A stretch of DNA of 64,000 nucleotides. Source: Aradus depressus (Eukaryota; Arthropoda; Insecta; Hemiptera; Aradidae). The stretch lies in NCBI GenBank assembly GCA_963662175.1, contig OY759217.1, positions 45,918,108-45,982,107 of the forward strand, given 5' to 3'. The notes under the pieces are model-generated. The model was given only the letters and a program-made list of their open reading frames with translations. It searched no databases and had not been told where the DNA came from. Positions 10,015 through 20,367 of the stretch are shown one piece after another; position 1 is the first letter of the stretch, and every line of letters begins with the position of its first letter. Made by a program: the position numbers and the translations under genes.

Positions 10015-10730
10015 AGTCAACAAAGTTCATAATGTAAACACACGGCTAATCCCTCTCTGAGTCTGATACTCAGGGCCAGTCAGTCCCCTGCTACAGTTGC
10101 CAGTGAGTGGACCTATTTTAAGTTTGATTTATTGCCCTATTTTATTACGGCCCTCCTTCCTTTTTTTGGTTTTCTTGAACTTCTATTTAGACTTGCTATC
10201 TGCCAGTGTCCCCGTTCAGCTTTGTCTTCGTTCGTCCGATGAGCTTCGTTCTTCTGATCTCAGCGTTCTTCGGGTTCCATCATCCTTGGAACATCATCAT
10301 TTTTGTTTCTATTTCAATTTCACAATTCCCCCACACTGTTGTTGTCAACATAAAGATATTTATCATTTTATTTTTATTTTCATCGTGAGCTCACGTTAAT
10401 ATTTTCAGTTATAATTACATATGGGGTATTCAAACATTGTTTCTTACGGAACTACTTCCGTTGTACGTAGTCCACAGTCCATTATATTTTTTATTATATT
10501 ACTCAGTGATTATTTTTTAACAATATAAATTTATATAGATACCTTTATTTTTGTTTTAAAAATTTATATTCTGTTTGTTTTTATTATAGATCCGATATGT
10601 CCGATAATACATAATAATTATTTACCCAATCTTTTTGACATATTTTGAGAATAATTTATTTTTAAGCTCAAATTAATTTTTAATTTTATTTTGATTAACA
10701 AAATTGCAAAGGAATAGGGAGGCTTGAATT
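10015..10730. other. Segment interrupting a D2 repeat; no recognised gene
   Basis: The inverted D2 copy at 14.6-15.2 kb is continuous where this copy is split by about 0.7 kb, so this stretch may be a separate insertion. Its most open frame (10097-10399, plus strand) has no motif I can name. The boundaries are uncertain. Confidence 0.35.
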
Positions 10731-11450
10731 AAACAAAATGTTTTTAGACGTTTGTTTGATATTCGCTATAATGGTGAGCCCTATCGAAAATTTATTCTTA
10801 CCAGAAATGTTCCTTATTAAATTTCCAATCGGTAATAAGCCCTCAGATTCGAGGTAGAAGCAAGACGACAAAAGATATAGCGCCTCACAATGAAAAATAA
10901 ATTTCCATTTTTCGGCGTTTGTTTGGTTTACGCCAAAACAATTAGTCCTATCGAAACATTGGACTTACCAACAATGTTACTTAGAAAATGTCCAACATCT
11001 TGCATATTTTCAGATTTGAGATAGGTAAGTCCAATACAACCGAACTTATAGCGATTCAAATAATGTACAGAAAATATTTGTTGGAAATATTTCTAAGAAA
11101 ATGTTTAAATTGTAATACGTTTTAGGAGGTTTATTTTCTAACAAGACCATAATAGTAAACAGATAAACAGAAAATAAAAAAGTCGTCGGTGCATCACCGG
11201 CAATGTACTTCCCCAGAACGAATTAATTAATTAACTTTTCGCTCCCCCCCCCCCCCCCCTAAACCAGTCAACCGTTTGTGCTAATATTCAACAGTTGACT
11301 TACATAGTGGCTCCTAAATCCTCCTACTACATTTTTGAGTTGAGCCCCTCCCCTTCCCATCAGCCGATATCGCTGAAATTTCATAGGTTATGTCCTCATT
11401 GGTTTTTTATTTTAAATATGAAATTTCATGTCGATATAATAATATAGTGT
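10715..11450 (+). repeat. D2-D1 compound repeat copy
   Basis: D2 material (10715-11165) runs through a junction, AGTCGTCGGTGCATCACCGG then CAATGTACTTCCCCAG, into D1 material in reverse. An inverted, clearly homologous copy occupies about 14256-15180, so D1 and D2 may be parts of one larger element. A C homopolymer (11246-11261) lies inside. Confidence 0.5.
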
Positions 11451-11454
11451 ATCA

Positions 11455-11768
11455 ATTGGAATGCCCAGAATGTAATGCCAAATACGCGGGAGAGACAGGG
11501 AGATCCTTTAAGATTAGATACAGGGAGGGAACAAACAAGAAATACTAACTCCAACACTTCCTCATTTCACCAACATCTCACAGAAACAGGACATACCATA
11601 GACACACAATACAAACCAACTATAATACATATCTGCCAAAAAGGTCCACTTTTGAATTTACTGGAAGCGGTAGAAATAAATAAACTGAACAAAAATAACG
11701 ATATTGTTATGCTAAATGAACCAATAGAACTGAACCATTCCCCCCTTCTTAATTTAAATATCAAGTAG
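11455..11768 (+). pseudogene. Penelope-like GIY-YIG C-terminus (partial)
   Basis: In one frame 11455-11500 reads LECPECNAKYAGETG, the Y-x-G-x-T-G signature of Penelope GIY-YIG domains after a CPEC knuckle. A shift near 11500-11545 moves to the frame that continues through SFHQHLTETGHTI to a stop at 11766. The full 97-codon frame starting at 11475 is partly out of register at its beginning. It lacks the RT domain altogether and cannot be functional. Confidence 0.65.
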
Positions 11769-12145
11769 CTAAGAGTCTGATGATTGTGGAAATGTTTTGC
11801 CAACTGACATTCAGAGAATACTATAATTTTCATTTGATGTTTTAATTTGTCTTTAAATTCTTTGTATTTGCTTTTATTCACTTTAATATTTATTATATTT
11901 TACATTTATGTAATTCATGAGTCATACCTACATAAATACCAACACTTTACTGTTAGATTCGCTTTATTAGATTTTATATATATATATAATTTTCTTTCTT
12001 TTTTATTTTATATTTATTATTATCTTGTAAATATCTGTTTATTGGAATGTATAGAGTAACAAAAAAAAAGGGATTCCCCGTCATTACCTAAAAACCCCCT
12101 CCATAACTGTACCTTCTACCCTGTCAACCAATTCTGTCAGTTTGT

Positions 12146-12196
12146 AAGTGACCCTTGACAATGCCTTAACACGGCGAAACTAGTTGAGTATTTGAG
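12146..12196 (+). ncRNA. Hammerhead-like motif with U3/A8 core, family A
   Basis: The core reads TTGACAA (12155-12161) where the consensus is CUGANGA. Stem II is GCC/GGC, GAAA lies at 12176-12179, stem III is the palindrome CTAG, and UU precedes the predicted cleavage site. Positions 3 and 8, which pair with each other in the active fold, are changed together from C-G to U-A. The motif recurs at three other places in the window. Confidence 0.5.
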
Positions 12197-12245
12197 AATA
12201 TATAGTGAAGTTTGACAAAGAAATTGTGTATTTTAATTATCTATT

Positions 12246-13660
12246 CATGTCGATATATTCATTACATCGGCGGTTATTGGGGTTCCCCTTCCCTTTGGTT
12301 GATTTTGTTGTCATCGTTAGAAGGTATGGATTCACATATAAAATTTCGTGTCGATACATTTATTCTATCGGGAGTTATCGTGTTCACAGACACACACAGA
12401 ATTTCTTTTTTAATATTTGGAATCTAGAGATCGAAAAACATGAAATTCCGTTCAAAACTCAGCATTGAATTTTTGACTGATTACATAACTTCCCCTATAC
12501 TTCGTATAGCTTGGGAAGTAAAAAAATGTATTATTAAAAGTAAGTTATGCTTAGTTCACTATGATGCCACCAGAGTCGCCAACTGTGAGATATAATTAAT
12601 TGCTGAACGGAGCGAGATCTACATTTTACAATGAGACTGTAGTCGGCCGACTCCCGTCTGGTATATATTTGATGTCTTCGACATGCGCTATTGTAATCGA
12701 ATCCTCTTCATATTTGAAACACCCAAAAATACTATAGTTTTTGGTGAATGTATGTCAAAAGTGGATTAGTGGGAGGTCTTATCAATTATCTTAATTACTG
12801 CAGACATGATATGAATGTCTCGACATGAAATATACAATTTGTATATTTAAATGGGACGACACCTATGAATGTTCAGCTAGAGAAGGATGAATTACGGACC
12901 TCTTAACTCAAACACCCTAATAACTGTTGACGGAATAAATACACCAACATTTTATAGATTCCGAGATCCAAAATATCTTAAGAATGAGACCTATCAATTT
13001 TCAGTCAAATCTGGCATAAATGAAGGGTAGAATATGGAATTAGAATATGGAGGAAAAATAGTTTAGATGTAAAAAAACTATTAAAATGTATTAACGTAGT
13101 ATCATCAAATCCGTTGCAAATACATTGGTTGTGATACATCAGAATAAGATTTTCTCTTTCCTTTGGCCAATTTAGCTGAGAATCAATGTTATCCTCATGG
13201 GATCACGTGAAATTTCGTAATTTTTGGAATCTTGAGATCGAGATTACCTCTAAATGTCCATAAAAAAATAGACATCGTTACCTTGGACACTGGAACTGGC
13301 CCTCGGATCTGACCCAACATCTCTTTTCTATTGTCATGGATGGTTTCATTATAAACAAGAAAACTATTTTAGAAAATGATTCCGAAATTCGGGCATGTGA
13401 ATTGTGATAGCATAAAAAATGTTTTTTTAAAATTTATTTCGTCATGGGGGTAATTGGGCGAATCCGAAAACAATTATACTACCTTATTTGAAGATGTGAT
13501 TCACTTTAATTTGTCTGGTCCATTATTTTTGATTGCTCACCTGAAAAATATCAAGAAAATATATATAATTATTCAAGATATAATCACAGAAATATATCAA
13601 AAATAACTGAAAAAAAGTTATTCGCTCAGGTGGACATGGAATTTGTCTAACTTAAATTTA
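12246..13660. repeat. D1-type repeats, degraded
   Basis: 12246-12530 is D1-like in reverse (ATTCATTACATCGGCGGTTA) and ends at a TATACTTCGTATAGC motif seen at other D1 ends. 12720-13270 holds more degenerate units. 13270-13660 has nothing recognisable. No gene was seen. Confidence 0.4.
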
Positions 13661-13846
13661 TATTCATCTAGGATAGGGATCCTTAACGACTTCTTGACAT
13701 CATACAGGCTCGGGATCATCGCTTAATGTCCAATCCATAGATTTTTTAACCTCTCAGATAAAAATCTAAGAGCCTTGGCCGAGTTCGGAACCCGCAATCT
13801 TCTGCTCAGTAAGTAAACATTCTAGCGCTGAGCTACCGCGGCTCAG
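13660..13846 (-). mobile_element. SINE family 1, 5' half, diverged
   Basis: The minus strand carries the tRNA-like head (GAGCTACCGCGGCTCAG on plus) and B-box region, then the body up to the CTAGGATAGGGATCC segment. The 3' half is missing and several bases of both Pol III boxes are changed. Confidence 0.55.
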
Positions 13847-13854
13847 AAAATAAA

Positions 13855-14425
13855 TTCCTGTGTGTCTGTGAACTTTAGGAGGGGGGTGGCCAGGGGGGCT
13901 TACCATAAAAGCCCCAATGATCGCCATGAAATTTTATGTGTGAATCCCTTACCTCATAAAGAGACTGTAAGAATTTTCAGACGAACCGGCTTAATTACTA
14001 CGAAAGGAGCCAAGGGGAAGGGGGGAGGTAAGAAAAGGGAGGCTTTACACAAAAACACTAATAACTATCGATATGATTTTTTTAATTTTTCTATTTATTT
14101 TTTTTTTTTCTTAAAACCTTTTATTTTATTTTTGTAGAAAATACAATTTTACAGAAAGGTTCCTTCTCCATTACCCTTATACACTAAATACAATCAAAAA
14201 TAATCAGTAAATTAGAAAAACAATGCTACTTTTTAAGAGAAAATTTTAAAAACTATTAATGAACGAGGGTCCCTGCGCAAGGATGATACGCAAAATCGAT
14301 ACAACGTGATTGATTCAGAAATATCTGAGTAGGACATCTATTGATTTTCAAGCAAATCGATGAATAGATTTCTGAGAGATATCGAAGACTAAGTTGATTA
14401 ATTCGTTCTGGGGAAGTACATTGAC
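13855..14425 (+). repeat. D1 repeat with an embedded LINE 3' UTR scrap
   Basis: 13855-14085 and 14256-14425 are D1 material, the latter ending in TTCGTTCTGGGGAAGTACAT. Between them, 14130-14255 matches the 3' UTR of the Jockey-like element at 39.9-40.5 kb on the minus strand (TACCCTTATACACTAAATAC). It is an old nested insertion. Confidence 0.45.
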
Positions 14426-14560
14426 TGGCGTAGATAAGGACTGGACGGATCAGGGTCTTATAGAGCCGGAGCACAGGACAGAGCCGAATGGCGGAGGCTC
14501 ATTGAGGAGGCCAGGACCCACTAGGGTTGTAGCGCCAGAGAGATAGATAGATAGGGGAAG
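14425..14560. mobile_element. LINE ORF2 C-terminal scrap with GATA tail
   Basis: The plus strand near 14470-14545 reads DRAEWRRLIEEARTH in one frame, like the C-terminus of several LINE ORF2 proteins, and ends in a short AGATAGATAGATAG run. The minus strand at 14425-14474 reads YKTLIRPVLIYAS, another LINE ORF2 motif. Two unrelated scraps may be joined here. Confidence 0.4.
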
Positions 14561-15190
14561 TACATTGCCGGTAATGATTGTTTATCTCTTTACTATAATG
14601 CCCTTGTTAGAAAATAAACCTCCTAACATGTATCACAATTTAAACATTTCTTAGAAATATTTCCTACAAATATTTCCTTTACATTATTCGAATCGCTATA
14701 AGTTCGGTTGTATTGAACTTATCTCAAATCTGAGAAAATGTAAGCTGTTGGACATTTACTAAGGAACATTGTTGGTAAGTCCAATGTTTCGATAGGACTA
14801 ATTGTTTTTGCGTGAACCAAACAAACGTCTAAGAACTGAAATTTATTTTTCATTGTGAAGCGCCATAACTTTTGTCGTCTTGCTCCTGTCTCAAATCTGA
14901 GGACTTATTACCGATTGGAAATTTAATAAGGAACATTTCTGATAAGAATAAATTTTTCGATAGCGCTTACCATTATTGTAGCGTACGAGTATATTAAACG
15001 AATGGTTTTTGGCATGTATCTCGTAAACCGGGCGACATTCCAAGAAATGAATTTCCTTTATAATGTCCCTTCCAGTTTTCTCTACAACCTTTATTTCAAC
15101 AGATTTTTGATTAGATTATAAATAAAACCGGTATTTTGTAAAACGTGCTTAGGCCCCGAAGTAAAGAGAGCTTGATTTTGGCGCTAGGGA
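14560..15190 (-). repeat. D2 repeat, inverted relative to the 10.7-kb copy
   Basis: Reverse complement of 10715-11180, followed by the outer D2 part seen at 9840-10010. It ends at GGGAAGTACATTGCTAGTGA. Similarity is high enough to follow by eye along its length, so it is a good pair for dating. Confidence 0.5.
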
Positions 15191-15454
15191 AGTACATTGC
15201 TAGTGATTTAGAGTTTCATAGACTCTTGAGAAGACCACATGTGCTCATTTCAGCCAAATGACAATATAAATGTTTTATGGTTCAAGAGTAAAATGAAATC
15301 CCTACTAACCACTTAATAGGTGAGATTCGGTGACGAGAGAGAGTGACTGTTGCCTCACACTTTTACGATTGCTCACTAAAATGTATCCGCTCTGACGTAC
15401 GTTCGACTGCCATTGATTACTAGCGAATGGTTTATTACAGATTGGGAGGTCTGA

Positions 15455-15650
15455 TGTGTACACCTAGGGATCTAAGCATTCAACGCTCTTATCATGTTAG
15501 CTCTAATGTGGGAGTCCTAACTTTTGCCCACCAAGGTTTAGTTATCCAAGGTAGGGGGTTCTTACCGAGTACCTCACATCACATAGGCTCGGCACCATCG
15601 CTTTGAGTCACATCCAAAAGAAGGCGTGCTCATCTGAGAGATTGTTTTAG
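15455..15650 (-). mobile_element. Diverged SINE family 1 relative
   Basis: It keeps GTGGGAGTCCTAA, a GAGTACCTCACATC segment and a GGCGTGCTCA segment in the family order, but is clearly older than other copies. A sister copy with the same changes (for example TAAGCATCCAATGCTCTTAT) lies at 29925-30140. Confidence 0.5.
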
Positions 15651-15737
15651 ATCCAGTTATCACTAGCAGATCTTCCAGTTCACTTTTAAATTTGACCAAT
15701 AACGGAATGTTCTAGACTTTAGGAAATTCTGTGTAGT

Positions 15738-16050
15738 TAGTACCTAGCTATTATGACTCGTGCCTAGGTCATATCACCTGCTATTAGAGCGCTCTTTCGT
15801 CACTCTAGTGGACCTGAGCCCGACAGTGGGAGTCCTAAAATTTGCCTATCCAGGCTAATTTACTCAGGCTACCCTACCCGACGTATCTGACAACCTACAG
15901 GCTTGGGATCTCCGCTTAATGTTCCATCCGAAGGACGGCGTGCTTAAGGTTTTTACCTCCAAAATAAAAAACCTTAGGGCCTCGGCCGGGTTTCGAACCC
16001 GCGATCTTGAGCTAAGTAGTAGCTACTTTTGAGCTGACGGCGCCCTTAAT
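15738..16050 (-). mobile_element. SINE family 1, near full length
   Basis: It runs from the 3' tail (TTATGACTCGTGCC) to the tRNA head (plus GAGCTGACGGCGCCC). The B box GGGTTTCGAACCC is intact on the minus strand; the A box is damaged. It sits beside another diverged copy. Confidence 0.7.
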
Positions 16051-16059
16051 AAGGTAGTA

Positions 16060-16812
16060 TAGGGGAAGTTATGTTTCCAGTCAACATTTTGATGTTACTT
16101 TTCACGAGAATTTCATGTTTTCAGATACTCTGAACCCAGAAATTATGAAGAAGAAAAATTCGGTCAATCATCGGTAATTAGCACAAATTAATCGATTAAG
16201 TCTTCGCTCTCCCTTCAGTACGGATCAACCGTTTGGGCTAAAAATCAATAATTGACTTACTTACATAAGGACTTCTGAATCATCACACTTAATGTTGTGT
16301 CGATGCATTCATTATATCGGCAGATATTAGGGTTTTTGAGCCGAGCCTTCTCTCCATTTTATTTGACATTTACCAATTATAAATATACAGTAGACTCTCC
16401 CTTATCCGGCATTCTGTTAACCGGCGCGCTCCCTTATCCGGTGCTCGCAAAATAATATCAAATTTGTTAAACTAAAATTAACATTAAAATATTAGATTAT
16501 CAATTATATTAGCCATGTGTATTTACGAGCACATAATAATTCCGTAACTCACGAATCTTTTATGTATTTTTATTGTACTTATTTGTCAATTTAATAAACG
16601 TGTTTTATTCCTTAGCTCACCTAAAAACACTTTTTTTTCTCATTAATTGTTGATTTCCGTTATCCAGCGTCACGCCGGATAAGGGAGACTCTACTGTTTA
16701 AAGTTAAATTAAAGAAAATTTAAAAGAAAACAATTTAAAAAAAATAAGATAACTGCCGACGTAATCCATGCATTGACAAATTTGATACGAGGATTCAGAA
16801 GCCTCTAGTTAG
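16060..16812. repeat. D1-type repeat with an inserted MITE-like segment
   Basis: 16060-16380 and 16740-16812 are D1 material. About 16393-16697 begins with AGACTCTCCCTTATCCGGC and ends with GCCGGATAAGGGAGACTCT, an inverted pair of about 19 bp. It is therefore probably a non-autonomous DNA transposon of about 305 bp inside D1, flanked by TACAGT/TACTGT-like bases. The element class is not certain. Confidence 0.5.
16393..16697. mobile_element. Short MITE with 19-bp TIRs
   Basis: The left terminus AGACTCTCCCTTATCCGGC pairs with the right terminus GCCGGATAAGGGAGACTCT. The interior is AT-rich without coding capacity. TIRs with CTCCCTTATCCGGC resemble those of pogo/Tigger-like elements, an assignment I hold only loosely. 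Confidence 0.6.
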
Positions 16813-16910
16813 TTATTATAACTCATGCGCCGGCTTTAACTACGAGGTCATATCGCCTACTACCAGAGCGCTTTTTTGTCATTCTGGTGGACATGAGCCT
16901 CACTCTACAA

Positions 16911-16946
<36 letters not shown>

Positions 16947-17275
16947 GTGTGTACCGGCCCCTGAAGGAGGCTCAACGTGGGGGGGAATAAGGGCACTTAT
17001 TTAAGATTTTATTGCTGTTATGGCCGGTTGTAGGACCCCGCCAATCACCGGAGTGATCGGTTGGGTCCTCCAACCTACCTTTGCGGCGTTTCCCGAGAGA
17101 ACTCGGGACCAGGTACCTACGCTCTTGGCTGCGTTGCGCCGAGGATGTCTCAGGTGGGCCGTGTTACCAGCACCCAACGGTCATCCCCGGAACCACGTTA
17201 AACTGCCTTCTTTACCTTCCGCCAGGAGGCGACGAATCTTCCTCACTCTACAATCTTAACTTTTTGTGAAATAGT
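16813..17275 (-). mobile_element. SINE family 1 copy split by a LINE tail
   Basis: 16813-16914 is the 3' part of the SINE in reverse (CTACCAGAGCGC, TCTGGTGGACATGAGCC). The copy continues weakly after 17238. The interruption is the LINE fragment described separately. Confidence 0.55.
16915..17237 (-). mobile_element. R1-like LINE 3' end with 17-bp TSD
   Basis: The insertion starts with a long poly(T), that is, a poly(A) tail on the minus strand. It reads on minus from CGCCTCCTGGCGG, the same C-terminal region as in the LINE at the window start, into a 3' UTR. The flanking repeat CCTCACTCTACAATCTT occurs just before and just after it, giving a 17-bp TSD. It is a severely 5'-truncated copy. The same 3' UTR lineage is present at 48940-49262. 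Confidence 0.8.
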
Positions 17276-18500
17276 TGCTTACGTCTTACTTATTACGTCT
17301 TACTTATTTTGAAATTCAGACTACTGAATATTGGCAATATATGAAGTTATGAGTCCCCGAGTAAGACAACTCTTGATTTTCAACCATAATCCGCCGAGTA
17401 TGAGCAGACTTTAAAGAGAGAAAAGAAACTTGCTTGCTCATAAATATTTCGAGCATGGGAAGTATACTGGAGGAGATTCAATAATGACTATTTTTTATTT
17501 ATGTCTGTTCATGTCCCTGTGAATAGCAATTCTCAGAAGTGAAACGAATAAGTTCCAAATTGGAAAGTCATAAAGTAAGAGGTGATTACGAAAACGAAAT
17601 GACGTTTTGATAATAATAAAATGCACTCCAGAGAGTTTTGAAATTCACTCTTAGACACTTGTCACATTATGAAATAAATATAGAAAATGGGGAGAGGCTA
17701 GAAATTAGGTTAATGTAACTGCAGCAAGGGGCCTTGTGGTAGAAAGTGGATCGGCGAACGAACCGAACCGCGTACGAAATTTCATGTTTTCTGATATCCT
17801 GAATCAAAAAAAAAAACATTAAGGCGTAGTCAAGGTCCACGCCGTAGATTTTCTGTGAAAACGTCGGGATAAAATCATTTTTAATTTTCTTTTCGATGCT
17901 GCCGTAGCTCTTGCATTTGCTCGGCACTAGACTTTTTAGATTTTTTAAATTCCTTTTGATGCGAGCTTTCCTCTGATTTGCGTTTTCTATAATTCCGCGC
18001 ATATTTACGATTCATATGAGACGACACCTTTAATTTTTTGCAATTTTCAATTTAATACAGATTTTTACATATATTTCGGCGAATATTTTTATTGTACTTT
18101 GAGTCCTAGTAGTACTCCTCAAGCTCTTTACAATGACACCCGAATTAACGTCCTATCTAAAAGCGTTATCACGCTACACTAATTTCTAATTTTACACAAC
18201 GTTAATTCGCAATAATCATCCGCCGGCGCCCAGACTAGCCCGATAACGTCAAAGGCAAAACAAACACTGCACAACAAACACGTACAGACATGCTCTATCC
18301 ATTGTGACCTCAACCGTTGTTATCGCATTATTAGTCTCGTAGTTATTATCGATTGAAATCTGACGGTATTTTGTAACACAAGAAAGTTTGACCGGCTATC
18401 ACTGTGCTTAACGAGCGAATAGACGTTTTCACGTCAATAAAAGGAAAAGGAAATACGCCGGAACGTGTAACAACTTAGTTTTTGCTCTTCTTATAAAAGC
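17276..18500. other. Mostly unrecognised; contains one small basic ORF
   Basis: A D1-like fragment lies near 17740-17810. Apart from the 44-codon ORF at 17881-18015, nothing coding is recognisable. 18015-18480 is less AT-rich and could be the 5' flank of an old element. Confidence 0.35.
17881..18015 (-). pseudogene. Short basic ORF, transposon-like N-terminus
   Basis: An ATG at 18013-18015 opens 44 codons to a TAA. The product is very rich in Lys, Arg, Glu and Ser and contains KKSSAEQMQELRQHRKEN. It is close to the SAERM-x-x-YRARR-type motif found near the N-terminus of several transposon ORFs. An overlapping frame (17667-18002) runs longer but has no motif. Probably a decayed transposon start; function unknown. 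Confidence 0.35.
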
Positions 18501-18529
18501 GATCTGATTGATCATGATTAGGTCTCTTA

Positions 18530-18895
18530 CTCAGGAACGACACTACTTTCCCAAGCCCCTGGAAGCACTCTGTCATAAGAATGATCACCAAACCCAACAA
18601 GCCCTCCCATCTCCTCAGTACCTACAGACCCATCAGCCTCCTTCCTCTCCTAGGAAACACTTTGAGAAACTATTTCTAAGGAAAATCCTTTCCATACATG
18701 ATCAAAACATCATCCCTGATTGGGTTTCTGAAAACAACATTCAACCGTACACCAGTGCCATCGCGTTGTAGACATCATTGCATCTTCCCTGGAGAAAAAG
18801 CAGTATTGCTCGGTGACCTTACTCCGACGTCGAACAAGCGTTTTGTCACTCGGGGCTTACTGTGGAAGTCCTTTACTTCACATTCTTCCTAATCC
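18530..18895 (+). pseudogene. Jockey-type reverse transcriptase fragment
   Basis: In scattered frames it reads WKHSVIRMITKPNKPS, then STYRPISLLPLLGNTL (RT motif 1), IIPDWVSENN, and later VDIIASSLEKKQYCSVTL, which precedes the first catalytic Asp in Jockey ORF2. At least two frameshifts and the loss of the Asp block make it non-functional. Confidence 0.65.
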
Positions 18896-18899
18896 TGAT

Positions 18900-19520
18900 T
18901 CCTGGCGAAATTGGCCTAAGAGGAAACGAGAGAGAGTGAAATGAAAAATTAGTTGATTATAAGTAATTCTATTAGGGGATGTACCCGACTGGCGATTCAC
19001 TGACATTTTTCGCTTAATAGCGTATCAATCGATTACCACCGATGTTCGCTTCGGTTGTTTGGAAAATTCGTCAAGGACACTCAAGAAATCATGAATAGAA
19101 TGGACTTGAAGGAAAAAAATTAATAATGCAACTTAAAGGTAATTGTTGGATTTAATAAAAGTGAGAGGCATCCCCTCTGAAGGCGCGACACAATAGAAGT
19201 TGTTTTTATCATTAGTTGGCATCATAATTAATAGATGGCAGCACATGCTGGCTATCAGACTAGAGCTGAAAGAACGGACGTATGCTAAATACCCTTCAAC
19301 TCCGCAGGTTGCCACCTTATTCATTTATTTAACTATACTATTATCTAACTAAACGCTAATTTATTCAACTAAAAGCTTGGTCCTCAAGGCCCGAGCCTTA
19401 TTGCCGCCTTATTATTTGGTACATTAAGAATAGATCAAATTGTGTATGGAAAAAATAAAACAACTTTCTTATTATTTAAAAAAAATATTTTTATTAAAAA
19501 AATAGTTAAACATTAAAAAA
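18900..19520. other. No recognised gene
   Basis: AT-rich DNA with no repeats matched elsewhere in the window, apart from a short stretch near 19420-19470 that resembles the flank at 44950-44990. Confidence 0.35.
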
Positions 19521-19523
19521 ATA

Positions 19524-19919
19524 AAATAAGAACAAACTTTGGGAATATAATTACTATTAAAAATTGATTAAAAACATTTTTTTTAAATAAAAATAATCTG
19601 ATGTTTTCACCGTCCCCAAAATATGCTGTTCTAGAAAATTGCCCCCTACGGCCGGCTTTGCTGGTTCACAAAATTGGTCACAGCGCGTGGCCAAGGTTAA
19701 CTAAGAACATTGATTTCATATTCTCTCATTACACTAGTGTGTTAACCTTGGCCACGCGCTGTGACCAATTTTGTGAACCAGCAAAGCCGGCCGTAGGGGG
19801 CAATTTTCTAGAACAGCATATTTTGGGGACGGTGAAAACATCAGATTATTTTTATTTAAAAAAAAATGTTTTTATTCAATTTTTAATAGTAATTATATTC
19901 CCAAAGTTTGTTCTTATTT
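19524..19919. mobile_element. Foldback element: 178-bp inverted arms, 39-bp spacer
   Basis: 19524-19701 is the near-perfect reverse complement of 19741-19919. The arms include GTTAACCTTGGCCACGCGCT and GGCCGGCTTTGCTGGTTCAC. No transposase is encoded; the 106-codon frame across it (19601-19921) simply reads through the hairpin. It is consistent with a foldback-type MITE or with a hairpin-RNA locus. TSDs could not be read with certainty because the flanks are A/T runs. Confidence 0.75.
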
Positions 19920-20367
19920 GATAGTTCACAATATTTCGGTAGCTAGTAATCAATATAACAATTAATAACATTTACGTTTTTTGTATTCAGCTCTATTTAA
20001 AAATACGAGTATCTAAAAACAAAAAGAAATATAATATACCTATATTAGGTTTTCATTAGACAATAAAAATCCGGTGAAAACACAACATACAATTATTAAC
20101 CTAGTGGATAATTAAAAACCAAACAGTAAAAAGGCGCAATGTGTACTTATAAAACACTAAAATTTAAATAATATTATATTTATAATTAAATGACAATAAT
20201 ATTATAATAAATATTATATATTTATAATATGATCATATTATAATATAATTATTTATTTATTGTGACTCATGCCCACTTCAACTACAAAGTCATATCGCCT
20301 ATTACTATAGCGCTATTTCTCTGCTCTGGAATACATAACCGAATGTACTATGAGAGAGCTAACTATT
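19920..20367. other. AT-rich spacer with a small SINE fragment
   Basis: 20262-20335 carries the 3' end of SINE family 1 on the minus strand (ACTCATGCCCAC, CATATCGCCTATTAC). The remainder is AT-rich with TATAATATT runs. Confidence 0.45.

Larger units (their letters stand above)
11455..12246 (+). mobile_element. Penelope-like element 3' end (family A)
   Basis: A broken GIY-YIG coding end (11455-11768) is followed by a 3' UTR and a terminal region, 12000-12246, that also makes up both arms of the palindrome at 52152-52575. This links that palindrome to a Penelope-type element. The terminal region holds a hammerhead-like motif at 12146-12196. The 5' part of the element is absent. Confidence 0.65.

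Noticed and set aside
10097..10399. 100-codon ORF, possible membrane protein
   Set aside because: Hydrophobic codons follow from the T-rich composition. No start context, domain or conservation clue.
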